This document shows positions 8,570 through 16,487 of a DNA stretch of 64,000 nucleotides, one piece after another. The DNA comes from Maribellus maritimus (GTDB lineage Bacteria; Bacteroidota; Bacteroidia; Bacteroidales; Prolixibacteraceae). The stretch's first letter is position 1; each line of letters opens with the position of its first letter. The stretch spans positions 1-64,000 of the forward strand of contig NZ_JAIKLE010000013.1 of assembly GCF_022267315.1 (NCBI RefSeq), read 5' to 3'. Both the position numbers and the translations under genes were made by a program. The notes under the pieces were generated by a model. The model saw nothing but the letters and a program-made list of their open reading frames with translations. It was not told the origin of the DNA and did no database searches.

Positions 8570-8728
8570 ATGAAAAATAAAATAACTTTCGCCAACAAGG
8601 ATGAATTTTACCCGCCAATTCCAACCAAAACGACAAAACGTTTGCGTACAAATATATTTGTTCAGATTTATAAATTTTTCAGGCTAAATCTGAAAATAAT
8701 GCTGATTGTTGTAAAGGGACATTCCTAA
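8570..8728 (+). CDS. Small protein downstream of the SQR-like gene
   Basis: A 52-aa ORF starting at ATG 8570 and ending with TAA at 8726-8728. It has a basic, proline-containing N-terminus (DEFYPPIPTKTTKRLRT) followed by a hydrophobic, membrane-compatible C-terminal half (RLNLKIMLIVVKG). The composition and the Pro-Pro-Ile-Pro start look like a genuine membrane-associated peptide rather than chance sequence. It lies 42 bases after the SQR-like gene in the same direction, suggesting a partner that anchors or modulates the oxidoreductase. I recognise only a general resemblance to small ORFs in this position in relatives, from memory. Confidence 0.65.
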   Translation: MKNKITFANKDEFYPPIPTKTTKRLRTNIFVQIYKFFRLNLKIMLIVVKGHS

Positions 8729-8731
8729 AAA

Positions 8732-9613
8732 TCAGCTAAAAATTTTCACCGAAGTCATTGTTAATGAACCGCCAACATATTTATCATTAAAAAATTCGAC
8801 TTCATCCTTTTTATCCTGTAAACCAAGAGTATAAATAAGCGGGTAATAATGGTCAGGTGTTGGAATTGCCAGCTTTGCCGCACTGCCGAGATTTTCGTAA
8901 TCGATTAATGCCTGATGTTCTGCTTTTCCAATTTTTTCTTTGAATATTTCATTCATCTCCTTTGCCCAGTCGAAACCAAAGTTGGGTGTATCCATATTTT
9001 GCCAGTCAACACGCCGAAGATTATGAACCATATTTCCACTGCCAATAATCAAGACGCCTTTTTTCCGAAGCGAAGCAAGTTCTGCTGCCAGCTTATAATG
9101 ATAGTCAGCGGGTTTATAAAAATCTATACTTAGTTGAATTACAGGAATATTAGCTTCAGGATACATATGTCGGACCACTGTCCATGTACCATGATCGAGC
9201 CCCCAATCATGATCCAACCCTACACTTGTAGTTTTTACAATAGACGACACTTCTTTTGCAAGCTCAGGTCTTCCCGGCGCAGGATATTGCACATCATAAA
9301 GTTCCTGCGGAAAACCACCAAAATCGTGAATCGTTTTTGGATTTGGCATTGCCGTAACATGGCTTCCGCGAGTCAGCCAGTGCGCTGAAATACACAAAAC
9401 GGCTTCCGGTTGCGGAATTTCTTTTGCAAGTTTTGACCAATATGCAGAAAACTCATTTTCTTCAATTCCATTCATTGGTGAACCATGCCCCATAAAAAGT
9501 ACAGGCATTTTATTATCTCTTTCGGCTAAATCGCCGGTTGCTTTTTGCAAATCTCTTAATCCTGACATTCCTGTTAATCCTCCAACTAAATATAAAAACT
9601 CTTTTCGTAGCAT
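8732..9613 (-). CDS. 4,5-DOPA-type extradiol dioxygenase (LigB family)
   Basis: A class III extradiol ring-cleavage dioxygenase related to YgiD/DODA, opening catechol-type rings using divalent metal. Conserved histidines are visible in LFMGHGSPMN, ISAHWLTRG, GLDHGTW, GSGNMVHNLR and PTPDHYYPL. The chosen start at 9613 gives 293 aa; an upstream in-frame ATG at 9652 would add 13 residues unlike the family. About 35 residues precede the first histidine block, with a weakly hydrophobic N-terminus. The gene converges on the small SQR-linked ORF with a 3-base gap. Confidence 0.9.
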   Translation of the reverse strand: MLRKEFLYLVGGLTGMSGLRDLQKATGDLAERDNKMPVLFMGHGSPMNGIEENEFSAYWSKLAKEIPQPEAVLCISAHWLTRGSHVTAMPNPKTIHDFGGFPQELYDVQYPAPGRPELAKEVSSIVKTTSVGLDHDWGLDHGTWTVVRHMYPEANIPVIQLSIDFYKPADYHYKLAAELASLRKKGVLIIGSGNMVHNLRRVDWQNMDTPNFGFDWAKEMNEIFKEKIGKAEHQALIDYENLGSAAKLAIPTPDHYYPLIYTLGLQDKKDEVEFFNDKYVGGSLTMTSVKIFS

Positions 9614-9699
9614 AAAATACCGATAAAGTGGATTAAAAAAGGATCTGACCAAGCGATCAAATCCTTTCTAATGGCGTATATACCTTATTAAACCAACAA

Positions 9700-10311
9700 T
9701 TAAATGGCCTCAGCCGTTGCAACCAAATTAAATTCAATTTCAAAATCATCATAAATCATTTTATCGCCAAGACCACTAAAAAATTTACCCGATCCGTATT
9801 TTACATCATATTTTGTTCTATCAATCTCCGCAGTACCATTTGCCGTAACCGTACCATCATTTACCTCAACTGTTGCAGGAAACGAAAGCTCGTGAGTGAT
9901 ACCTTTGATGGTAAGCTTTCCGGTTACAATATATTCTCCGTCAGCTGCACCAGCTTTAAATCCCGTTGCTTCAAAAACGGCGTGAGGATGATTTTCTACA
10001 GAAAAGAAATCATCTGACTTTAAGTGCCCAACCAATTTTTGATTCATATCACCTGAAAGATCGGTACAAGCGATACTGTTCATATCCATTTTAATATTTG
10101 CCAACTCCAGGCTTTCTCCACTAACATGTACTTCTCCATTATTCACCGAAACTGTACCTGTGTGTTCTCCTGTCACTTTTTTACCGGTCCAGGTTACTTT
10201 ACTCTTCATGGGATCAACCTTGTATACAGCCTTTCCATCGTCTACACCTTTTGCCATTACTCCTACCGAGAGAAATAATACGCTTAATAATACTAAACTT
10301 AACTTTTTCAT
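9700..10311 (-). CDS. YceI family periplasmic lipid-binding protein
   Basis: A 203-aa secreted protein with a clear signal peptide (residues 1-20, cleavage after VMA) and a YceI lipocalin-like barrel, seen in VDPMKSKVTWTGKKVTGEH and the C-terminal KMIYDDFEIEFNLVA. YceI proteins bind long-chain isoprenoid or quinone-like lipids in the periplasm. A TAAGTTTG promoter element lies 29 bases upstream. It is followed by the dioxygenase gene 86 bases downstream on the same strand. Confidence 0.93.
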   Translation of the reverse strand: MKKLSLVLLSVLFLSVGVMAKGVDDGKAVYKVDPMKSKVTWTGKKVTGEHTGTVSVNNGEVHVSGESLELANIKMDMNSIACTDLSGDMNQKLVGHLKSDDFFSVENHPHAVFEATGFKAGAADGEYIVTGKLTIKGITHELSFPATVEVNDGTVTANGTAEIDRTKYDVKYGSGKFFSGLGDKMIYDDFEIEFNLVATAEAI

Positions 10312-10339
10312 TTTTCTGATTTTTTAATTATTAACACTG

Positions 10340-10347
10340 CAAACTTA
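10340..10347 (-). promoter_or_regulatory. Bacteroidota -7 promoter element for yceI (TAAGTTTG)
   Basis: On the minus strand this reads TAAGTTTG, an exact TAnnTTTG match, 29 bases before the YceI ATG. A run of T followed by TTTG lies about 15 bases further upstream, short of the usual 19-base spacing. Confidence 0.5.
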
Positions 10348-10383
10348 CATTGTCATAAACATCAAAAAAATAAACTAGTTTAA

Positions 10384-10408
10384 TAAAAAGACAAATTAGT
10401 CTTTTTTT
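10384..10408 (-). terminator. Intrinsic terminator overlapping the stop codon of the Crp/Fnr gene
   Basis: Read on the minus strand, an A-rich arm ending AAAGAC, a short loop and the complementary GTCTTT arm form an 8-bp stem running into T residues. The stop codon of the upstream Crp/Fnr gene (10396-10398) lies in the loop. Confidence 0.55.
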
Positions 10409-10971
10409 CTTGCGCGTTTTGACAAAATTTTGCTTAAAAATACGGGAGTAACTCCTAAATAGGATGAAATATGGTACTGGGGAAGCCGATTTATTAATTC
10501 AGCATGGTTATTTACTAAATCTTCGTAGTTTTCTTCGGCGGTTTTTGCAAGAATAGAAATCAGCCTTTTTTGCTGAAATATGTATGAACGTTTCAAATAA
10601 CGAACAAACGAAGCAAAATTATTGGTGAGTTTATTCATGTTCTCGTCAGTAACTGAATATACGACACTTTTCTCTACTGCATCAAGAAAATAAGAAGTTT
10701 CGGCGGGTGTAGCCAAATCACCAATCCATTGGTTTTCGCGGGCAAACAAAATATTAAATTCTTTGCCGGAAGAGTCAATAACATACATTCGCAATAAACC
10801 TTTTTCAATAAAATAATGACGAGTATTTGTTTCGCCACTACCAAAAATGAGTTGTTTTTTTTCAAATATTTCTTTTCGAAATGAAATCTGAATCAACTCC
10901 TTCTCTGCGATTGAGAGTTCCCGCTCAAGATTTTTTTCATAAAATTTTTCTATGGCAACAAAATTTTCCAT
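10396..10971 (-). CDS. Crp/Fnr family transcriptional regulator
   Basis: A 191-aa cyclic-nucleotide-binding-fold regulator of the Bacteroidota type. The sensory barrel covers residues ~30-120 (YFIEKGLLRMYVIDSSGKEF). The C-terminal helix-turn-helix is INRLPQYHISSYLGVTPVFL-like, ending LSKILSKRARKKD. No iron-sulphur cysteine motif is seen. It lies upstream of yceI on the same strand but is separated from it by a terminator hairpin and a promoter element, so the two are probably independent units. Confidence 0.9.
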   Translation of the reverse strand: MENFVAIEKFYEKNLERELSIAEKELIQISFRKEIFEKKQLIFGSGETNTRHYFIEKGLLRMYVIDSSGKEFNILFARENQWIGDLATPAETSYFLDAVEKSVVYSVTDENMNKLTNNFASFVRYLKRSYIFQQKRLISILAKTAEENYEDLVNNHAELINRLPQYHISSYLGVTPVFLSKILSKRARKKD

Positions 10972-11157
10972 ATCCTTTCAGCGCTTATACAGGTAAAAAT
11001 AAGAAGTTTTAGTTGAAACAGATGCCTGAAAAAGAAAAAGCCTTATAAACCAATAAATTTAAAATAGAGTAGCAAAATAATTTAAAACTGGATTTCATTT
11101 TTTCACAAATAACTACAAACCTTTCAACAGAGTATAGGATAGCCAGAACCAAATTAT

Positions 11158-11165
11158 TATATTTG
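11158..11165 (+). promoter_or_regulatory. Bacteroidota -7 promoter element (TATATTTG)
   Basis: An exact TAnnTTTG match 59 bases before the DUF1080 gene, placing the likely transcription start about 50 bases ahead of the glycan-degradation cluster. Confidence 0.55.
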
Positions 11166-11223
11166 ACAGCACAGATCAATTAAAATTTTTATTCATTTCC
11201 TTTAAGGATTAAAAAAACTAATC

Positions 11224-11961
11224 ATGAAAAAGAACATTTTAACAGTAGTTATTTTTGCTGCGGGGATTTTGCTTTCTGCAACAACAATGGCACAAAAACC
11301 AAACACACTTACGAGAGCCGAAAAAAATGACGGCTGGGTACTACTTTTTAACGGTAAAGATTTCGATGGCTGGCGCCAATGCAACGGAACGGAAATGCCT
11401 GCCAATTGGGAAATTGAAGATAACACAATGAAAGTATTTACCGGAGAAGGAAAAAATCCCGGTCAGGGAGCTGGCGGCGATATCCTTTTTGAAGACAAAA
11501 AATTTAAAAACTTTGAATTGTCAATTGATTGGAAAGCGGGAAAAATGGCGAACTCAGGAATCTTCTACTATGTCCGCGAAGTTCCGGGTAAACCTATTTA
11601 TTTTGCAGCTCCGGAAGTTCAGGTGCTTGATAATAAAGACGCTACCGATAATAAAATAGATAGTCATCTTGCCGGTTCGCTTTATGACATGATTGCAGCA
11701 GATCCATCAACTATAAATCCTGCAGGAGAGTGGAATACCTGCGTAATTAAAGTAGACGACGGTGAAGCAACCATCAGCATGAACGGCACCGAAGTAGTAA
11801 AATATACACACTGGACACCTGAATGGGATGAACTGGTACAAAACAGTAAATTCAAAAATTTCCCCGGTTTTACCGAAGGTATTGCCAAAGAAGGTTATAT
11901 TGGTTTGCAGGATCACGGATATACAGTTTGGTTCCGTAATATAAAAATTCGCGAACTTTAA
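11224..11961 (+). CDS. DUF1080 (3-keto-disaccharide hydrolase-like) secreted protein
   Basis: A 245-aa exported protein. Residues 1-23 form a signal peptide ending TMA-Q. The rest is a concanavalin-like beta-sandwich of the DUF1080/PF06439 family, with the characteristic WVLLFNGKDFDGWRQ at the start and GYIGLQDHGYTVWFRNIKIREL at the end. Members are linked to hydrolysis of 3-keto-glycosides and are frequent in Bacteroidota sugar loci. It is the first gene of a same-strand run with GH92, GH29 and GH92, 86 bases upstream of the first mannosidase. Its exact substrate is unknown. Confidence 0.9.
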   Translation: MKKNILTVVIFAAGILLSATTMAQKPNTLTRAEKNDGWVLLFNGKDFDGWRQCNGTEMPANWEIEDNTMKVFTGEGKNPGQGAGGDILFEDKKFKNFELSIDWKAGKMANSGIFYYVREVPGKPIYFAAPEVQVLDNKDATDNKIDSHLAGSLYDMIAADPSTINPAGEWNTCVIKVDDGEATISMNGTEVVKYTHWTPEWDELVQNSKFKNFPGFTEGIAKEGYIGLQDHGYTVWFRNIKIREL

Positions 11962-12047
11962 ACGGGCATAAACGACCAAATTTTAAAACTAATTCTACAT
12001 TCTGCTATCCATTTATTTAAAAAAAATTTGTTTTAAAATTTGTTATT

Positions 12048-14297
12048 ATGAAATTATTAAACAGCAGGCTTTTTAGTCTGCTACCTCTTTTTTTGTTCTT
12101 TTCCTGCGGGAATGAACAGCAGGTGCAACAATCGACGGATTACACTCAGTTTGTAGACCCGTTGATTGGAAGTGGTTACCACGGTCACGTATTTGTAGGA
12201 GCGAGTGTTCCTTTTGGTGCGGTTCAACTTGGACCAAACAACGAAACACAAGGTTGGGACTGGTGTTCCGGCTATCACTATTCCGATTCGGTTTTAATCG
12301 GATTTGCTCATACACATTTAAGTGGCACAGGAATTGGAGATTTAGGTGACCTTGTTTTTATGCCTGTTTCCAACGCTTTCAATCCTGAAGAAGCAAAAGA
12401 AACACCTTTCCCCTGGAAGTCAAAATATTCACACGACAATGAAAAAGCAAAAGCCGGTTATTATTCGCTTCACATCGATCGATATAATGTCGACGCCGAA
12501 TTAACAGCTACCAAACGGGTTGGTTTCCATAAATACAATTTTAATGCTGATGGAAATTCAAAAATTATAATTGATTTGAAATACGGAACCGGTTGGGATA
12601 AAATAACAAAAGGGGCCATTCAACAGGCAAATAACAATTCTGTTAAAGGGTTTCGTTTTTCGAGTGGATGGGCACAAGACCAGCAGTTATTTTATTACAC
12701 ACGGTTTTCAAAAGACATAAAAAAATTTGAAATACTTGAATCCGATGAAGAAACAGGCGATATGACTGCCATTATCGAATTTGAAGGAAATGGCGAGCTG
12801 ATGGTAAAGACTGGAATTTCTCCCGTAAATATGAGGGGCGCCGAAAATAATATGCTTGCTGAGATCGACGAGGAAATCGGTTTATGGAATTTTGATGCAG
12901 TGAAAGAAATGGCACAAACGATGTGGAATAATGAATTGGGGAAAATTGATATTGAATCAACCAATCTTTCAAACAAAAAAATATTTTACACATCACTCTA
13001 TCACACAATGATTGCGCCGTCGTTATTTAATGATGTAAACGGAGACTATCGGGGGGCAGATCGACAAGCCCATGAAAATCCGGGCTACGACACGTACACA
13101 ACTTTTTCGTTGTGGGATACCTATCGTGCAGCTCATCCGCTTTATACGCTTACGCAACCCAATCGTGTTAACGACTTTGTAAATACAATGCTTGATATAT
13201 ACAACCAACAGGGCAAACTTCCGGTTTGGCATCTCCACGGTAACGAAACCAATACTATGGTTGGATATCATGCAGTTCCGGTTATTGCAGACGCCTACTT
13301 GAAAGGATTTCGGGGTTTTGACGCTGAAAAAGCGTTGGACGCAATGAAAGCTTTTTCGATGCGGGACGAACGTGGACTGGATTTCATAAAAAAACAGGAA
13401 TATATTCCTGCAGAGTCACAGGTAGAGTCTGTTGCGCGTGCGATGGAATATGCGATCGACGATTGGTGCATTGCTGCTATGGCAAATGCTATGGGAAAAA
13501 CAGAAGATGCTGAACTTTATACAAAACGATCAAAATATTATCGGCATTATTTTGATAAAGACATTCATTTTGTTCGTGGTAAAATGGGCGACGGAAGCTG
13601 GAGAACTCCTTTTGACCCTATTTCGTCGCAACATCGCAACGACGATTTTTGCGAGGGAAATGCCTGGCAGTACACCTGGCTGGTGCCACATGACCCGGAA
13701 GGGCTAATTCAACTATTTGGAAGTGAGGAAGCTTTTATCAATAAACTGGATAGCCTTTTTACCATTGATTCAGAACAAGTAGAAGGTGCTTCTTCTGATA
13801 TTTCCGGATTAATCGGTCAATATGCGCATGGAAACGAACCAAGTCATCATACAACTTATATGTATGCTTATGCAGGACAACAATGGAAAACCGCTGAATT
13901 GGTTCGCGAAATTTGCAGTACCATGTATACTGATCAAAATGACGGTTTGTGCGGCAATGAGGATTGTGGACAAATGTCGGCGTGGTATGTTTTTTCATCG
14001 ATGGGAATGTACCCGGTAAACCCGGCAGCTGGAGCATATGTATTTGGCAGCCCGGTGTTTGACACAATAACTATTAATTTACCTGAAAATAAATCATTTA
14101 CCATTATTGCTGAAAACAACAGTCCTGAAAATATTTATATCCAATCGGCAATGCTCAATGGGAAGGAATACAAAAAGACATTTATCACCCATAAAGATAT
14201 ATTAAACGGAGGCACACTCAAATTTGTGATGGGGAACCAACCGCATGAGGAATACGGAGCTGCATTGGAAAATCGTCCAGAATCAAATGTTTACTAA
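12048..14297 (+). CDS. GH92 exo-alpha-mannosidase, lipoprotein
   Basis: A 749-aa GH92 enzyme, a calcium-dependent inverting alpha-mannosidase family. The N-terminus is a lipoprotein signal peptide with lipobox FFSC. The N-terminal beta-sandwich begins YTQFVDPLIGSGYHGH and the (alpha/alpha)6 domain follows from about residue 300. Likely general acid is Glu536 in FCEGNAWQYTW. The base region is CGNEDCGQMSAWYV, and the substrate motif GNEPSHHTTYMY is present. It resembles members acting on alpha-1,2-mannose. The downstream fucosidase start overlaps its end by 11 bases. Confidence 0.93.
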   Translation: MKLLNSRLFSLLPLFLFFSCGNEQQVQQSTDYTQFVDPLIGSGYHGHVFVGASVPFGAVQLGPNNETQGWDWCSGYHYSDSVLIGFAHTHLSGTGIGDLGDLVFMPVSNAFNPEEAKETPFPWKSKYSHDNEKAKAGYYSLHIDRYNVDAELTATKRVGFHKYNFNADGNSKIIIDLKYGTGWDKITKGAIQQANNNSVKGFRFSSGWAQDQQLFYYTRFSKDIKKFEILESDEETGDMTAIIEFEGNGELMVKTGISPVNMRGAENNMLAEIDEEIGLWNFDAVKEMAQTMWNNELGKIDIESTNLSNKKIFYTSLYHTMIAPSLFNDVNGDYRGADRQAHENPGYDTYTTFSLWDTYRAAHPLYTLTQPNRVNDFVNTMLDIYNQQGKLPVWHLHGNETNTMVGYHAVPVIADAYLKGFRGFDAEKALDAMKAFSMRDERGLDFIKKQEYIPAESQVESVARAMEYAIDDWCIAAMANAMGKTEDAELYTKRSKYYRHYFDKDIHFVRGKMGDGSWRTPFDPISSQHRNDDFCEGNAWQYTWLVPHDPEGLIQLFGSEEAFINKLDSLFTIDSEQVEGASSDISGLIGQYAHGNEPSHHTTYMYAYAGQQWKTAELVREICSTMYTDQNDGLCGNEDCGQMSAWYVFSSMGMYPVNPAAGAYVFGSPVFDTITINLPENKSFTIIAENNSPENIYIQSAMLNGKEYKKTFITHKDILNGGTLKFVMGNQPHEEYGAALENRPESNVY

Positions 14298-16371
14298 AAA
14301 AAGAGATAAAATTTATCTACTGCTGTTTTCAATATTTCTTGCTTCTGTCCTATTCAGCTGTAGGGAAACAAATTCTCCACGGCCATACGGGGCCATACCG
14401 TCAGAAGCTCAAATAAGATGGCACGAAATGGAGTACTACAGTTTAATTTGTTATGGACTGAATACGTACACCGAAGAAGAATGGGCCTACGGAAATGTTG
14501 ATCCAAAATTGTTTGATCCGAATGATCTAAACACCGACCAGTGGGCAAAAACAGCTTACGAGGCTGGCATGAAAGGACTAATTTTAGTTTGTAAACACCA
14601 TGACGGTTTTTGTCTTTGGCCAAGCAAGTACACCGATTATTCGGTAAAAGCAACCCCATGGAAAGACGGACAGGGAGATGTATTGGGAGAGTTGAAAAAA
14701 TCGTGTAAAAAATACGGGTTACATCTGGGAGTTTACCTGTCACCATGGGACAGGAATCACGCTAAATACGGGTACTCCGAATATGTAGAATACTATTACA
14801 ACCAACTGGAAGAGTTAATGACCAATTATGGTGAAGTGTTTGAGTTTTGGATTGACGGAGCAAACGGTGGCACAGGGTATTACGGAGGTGCAAACGAAAG
14901 GCGTAATATCGATCGCAGAACCTATTATGGTTATGATTCTATTTTCTCAATTGTGCACAAATACCAGCCCGATGCAGTAATTTTTAGCGATGCAGGTCCC
15001 GGGGTACGCTGGGTTGGAAACGAAGCCGGGATAGGAAATGAAACCAATTGGAACACTTTTGATCCGGAGGGAAAATTTCCGGGAGAAAGTGAAAGTTTTG
15101 GAAAAAGGCTTGGTACAGGCGATAAAGGTGGGCCTCAATGGATTCCCGCAGAGGTAAATACAACTCTACTTTGGCCTAAAGCCTGGTATTTTCACACCGG
15201 CCATCAGCCACGAAGCCTATCCAACTTAATGGATTTATATTATACATCCATTGCACGCGGATCAACTCTGAACCTTGGTATTGCCATTGCTCCAAGTGGC
15301 CGTATACAGCACAGCGATGTCCGGGCTTTATTAAAGTTTAAAAAGCAGGTTGACCTTGAATTCAGTGAAAACCTTATTGTTGAAGCAACGCTTTCTGCCA
15401 GCAATACAAGGGGAAATTCAAAGAATTTTAGTATACAGAAATCCGTTGATAATAACACCAAAACTTACTGGGCTAGTGAAGACAGTGTAAAGGAGGCTAC
15501 CATCGAGATTAATTTTGCAGTAGCTACGCGTTTTAACCGTCTGCTTTTGCAAGAATATATTCGTTTGGGACAACGTGTTAAAGCTTTTACTTTTGAAGTG
15601 GAACAAAATGGTAAATTTGAAAAAATTGCGCAGGGAACTACCGTCGGGTATAAACGAATATTACAAATGGATGAAATAACAACAACCAAAGCGAGATTAA
15701 CTCTAAAAACCGATGCTCCATGTATCACGATTTCGGAATTGGGACTTTTCAATGCGCCTGTTTTAATCGATGATCCCGTTTTACACGTGTCCTTAAACAA
15801 CACAGTTACTTTTGAAGAAATAGAGGGAGCAACCGTCTTTTATTCCTTAAAACCGAAACCGGAAGTAGAAGACTTTATTGCATACTCCTCTCCACTTATA
15901 CTCCCCGGTGGAGGAGAAATACATTATTTTGCAAAAGCCGATTCTGGAGATTATTCAACAGATATTATTGACGAAGAAATTGGTATTTCCAGGGAGTTGT
16001 GGAAAACTGTTCCGGCAAATCTGATGAAAAATGCAATCGATAATAAAGCGAGAACTTTTGCTGACTCCAAATCCGGAGAGATTATAATTGACTTTGGAAG
16101 AAATGAAACGTTCGAAGGTTTTTCCTATCTTCCACGACAAGACGGAAAAAAAGAAGGCATAATATACGAATATGAGTTATATTGCAGTCGGGACAGTAAA
16201 AATTGGGGTTCTCCGTTGGCAACAGGAATATTTAGCAACATTGAAAACAACCCTGGTTTGCAAAAGTTAAAGCTAAAAAATAAGGTTACCGGAAGATTCA
16301 TCAAGCTGATTTCAAAATCGGATGTTAAAAACAGCGACCTTGCAACTTTTGCTGAAATAAAGGTTTATTAA
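14287..16371 (+). CDS. GH29 alpha-L-fucosidase with C-terminal binding domains, lipoprotein
   Basis: A 694-aa retaining alpha-L-fucosidase. The start at ATG 14287 gives a proper lipoprotein signal peptide (lipobox LFSC); a further upstream ATG at 14245 would spoil it. The GH29 barrel covers residues ~25-360, including KHHDGFCLWPSKYTDYSVK, and the catalytic nucleophile is probably Asp190 in FEFWIDGANG. Two discoidin-like (F5/8 type C) regions follow at about residues 370-490 and 590-690, separated by a chitobiase/HEX-C-like segment (TFEEIEGATVFYSLKP). It overlaps the GH92 gene by 11 bases, implying coupled translation and a shared glycan target. Confidence 0.93.
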   Translation: MFTKKRDKIYLLLFSIFLASVLFSCRETNSPRPYGAIPSEAQIRWHEMEYYSLICYGLNTYTEEEWAYGNVDPKLFDPNDLNTDQWAKTAYEAGMKGLILVCKHHDGFCLWPSKYTDYSVKATPWKDGQGDVLGELKKSCKKYGLHLGVYLSPWDRNHAKYGYSEYVEYYYNQLEELMTNYGEVFEFWIDGANGGTGYYGGANERRNIDRRTYYGYDSIFSIVHKYQPDAVIFSDAGPGVRWVGNEAGIGNETNWNTFDPEGKFPGESESFGKRLGTGDKGGPQWIPAEVNTTLLWPKAWYFHTGHQPRSLSNLMDLYYTSIARGSTLNLGIAIAPSGRIQHSDVRALLKFKKQVDLEFSENLIVEATLSASNTRGNSKNFSIQKSVDNNTKTYWASEDSVKEATIEINFAVATRFNRLLLQEYIRLGQRVKAFTFEVEQNGKFEKIAQGTTVGYKRILQMDEITTTKARLTLKTDAPCITISELGLFNAPVLIDDPVLHVSLNNTVTFEEIEGATVFYSLKPKPEVEDFIAYSSPLILPGGGEIHYFAKADSGDYSTDIIDEEIGISRELWKTVPANLMKNAIDNKARTFADSKSGEIIIDFGRNETFEGFSYLPRQDGKKEGIIYEYELYCSRDSKNWGSPLATGIFSNIENNPGLQKLKLKNKVTGRFIKLISKSDVKNSDLATFAEIKVY

Positions 16372-16487
16372 AAAATCAGGGAGGCAGACAACTCCTTTTC
16401 TGTTGCATCTGGCAGTAAAAAAAGAAAAAAGATAATCTTTGGAAATAAAAAAAATCAATTCGAATTAATAACTAAAAAAATATAAAG

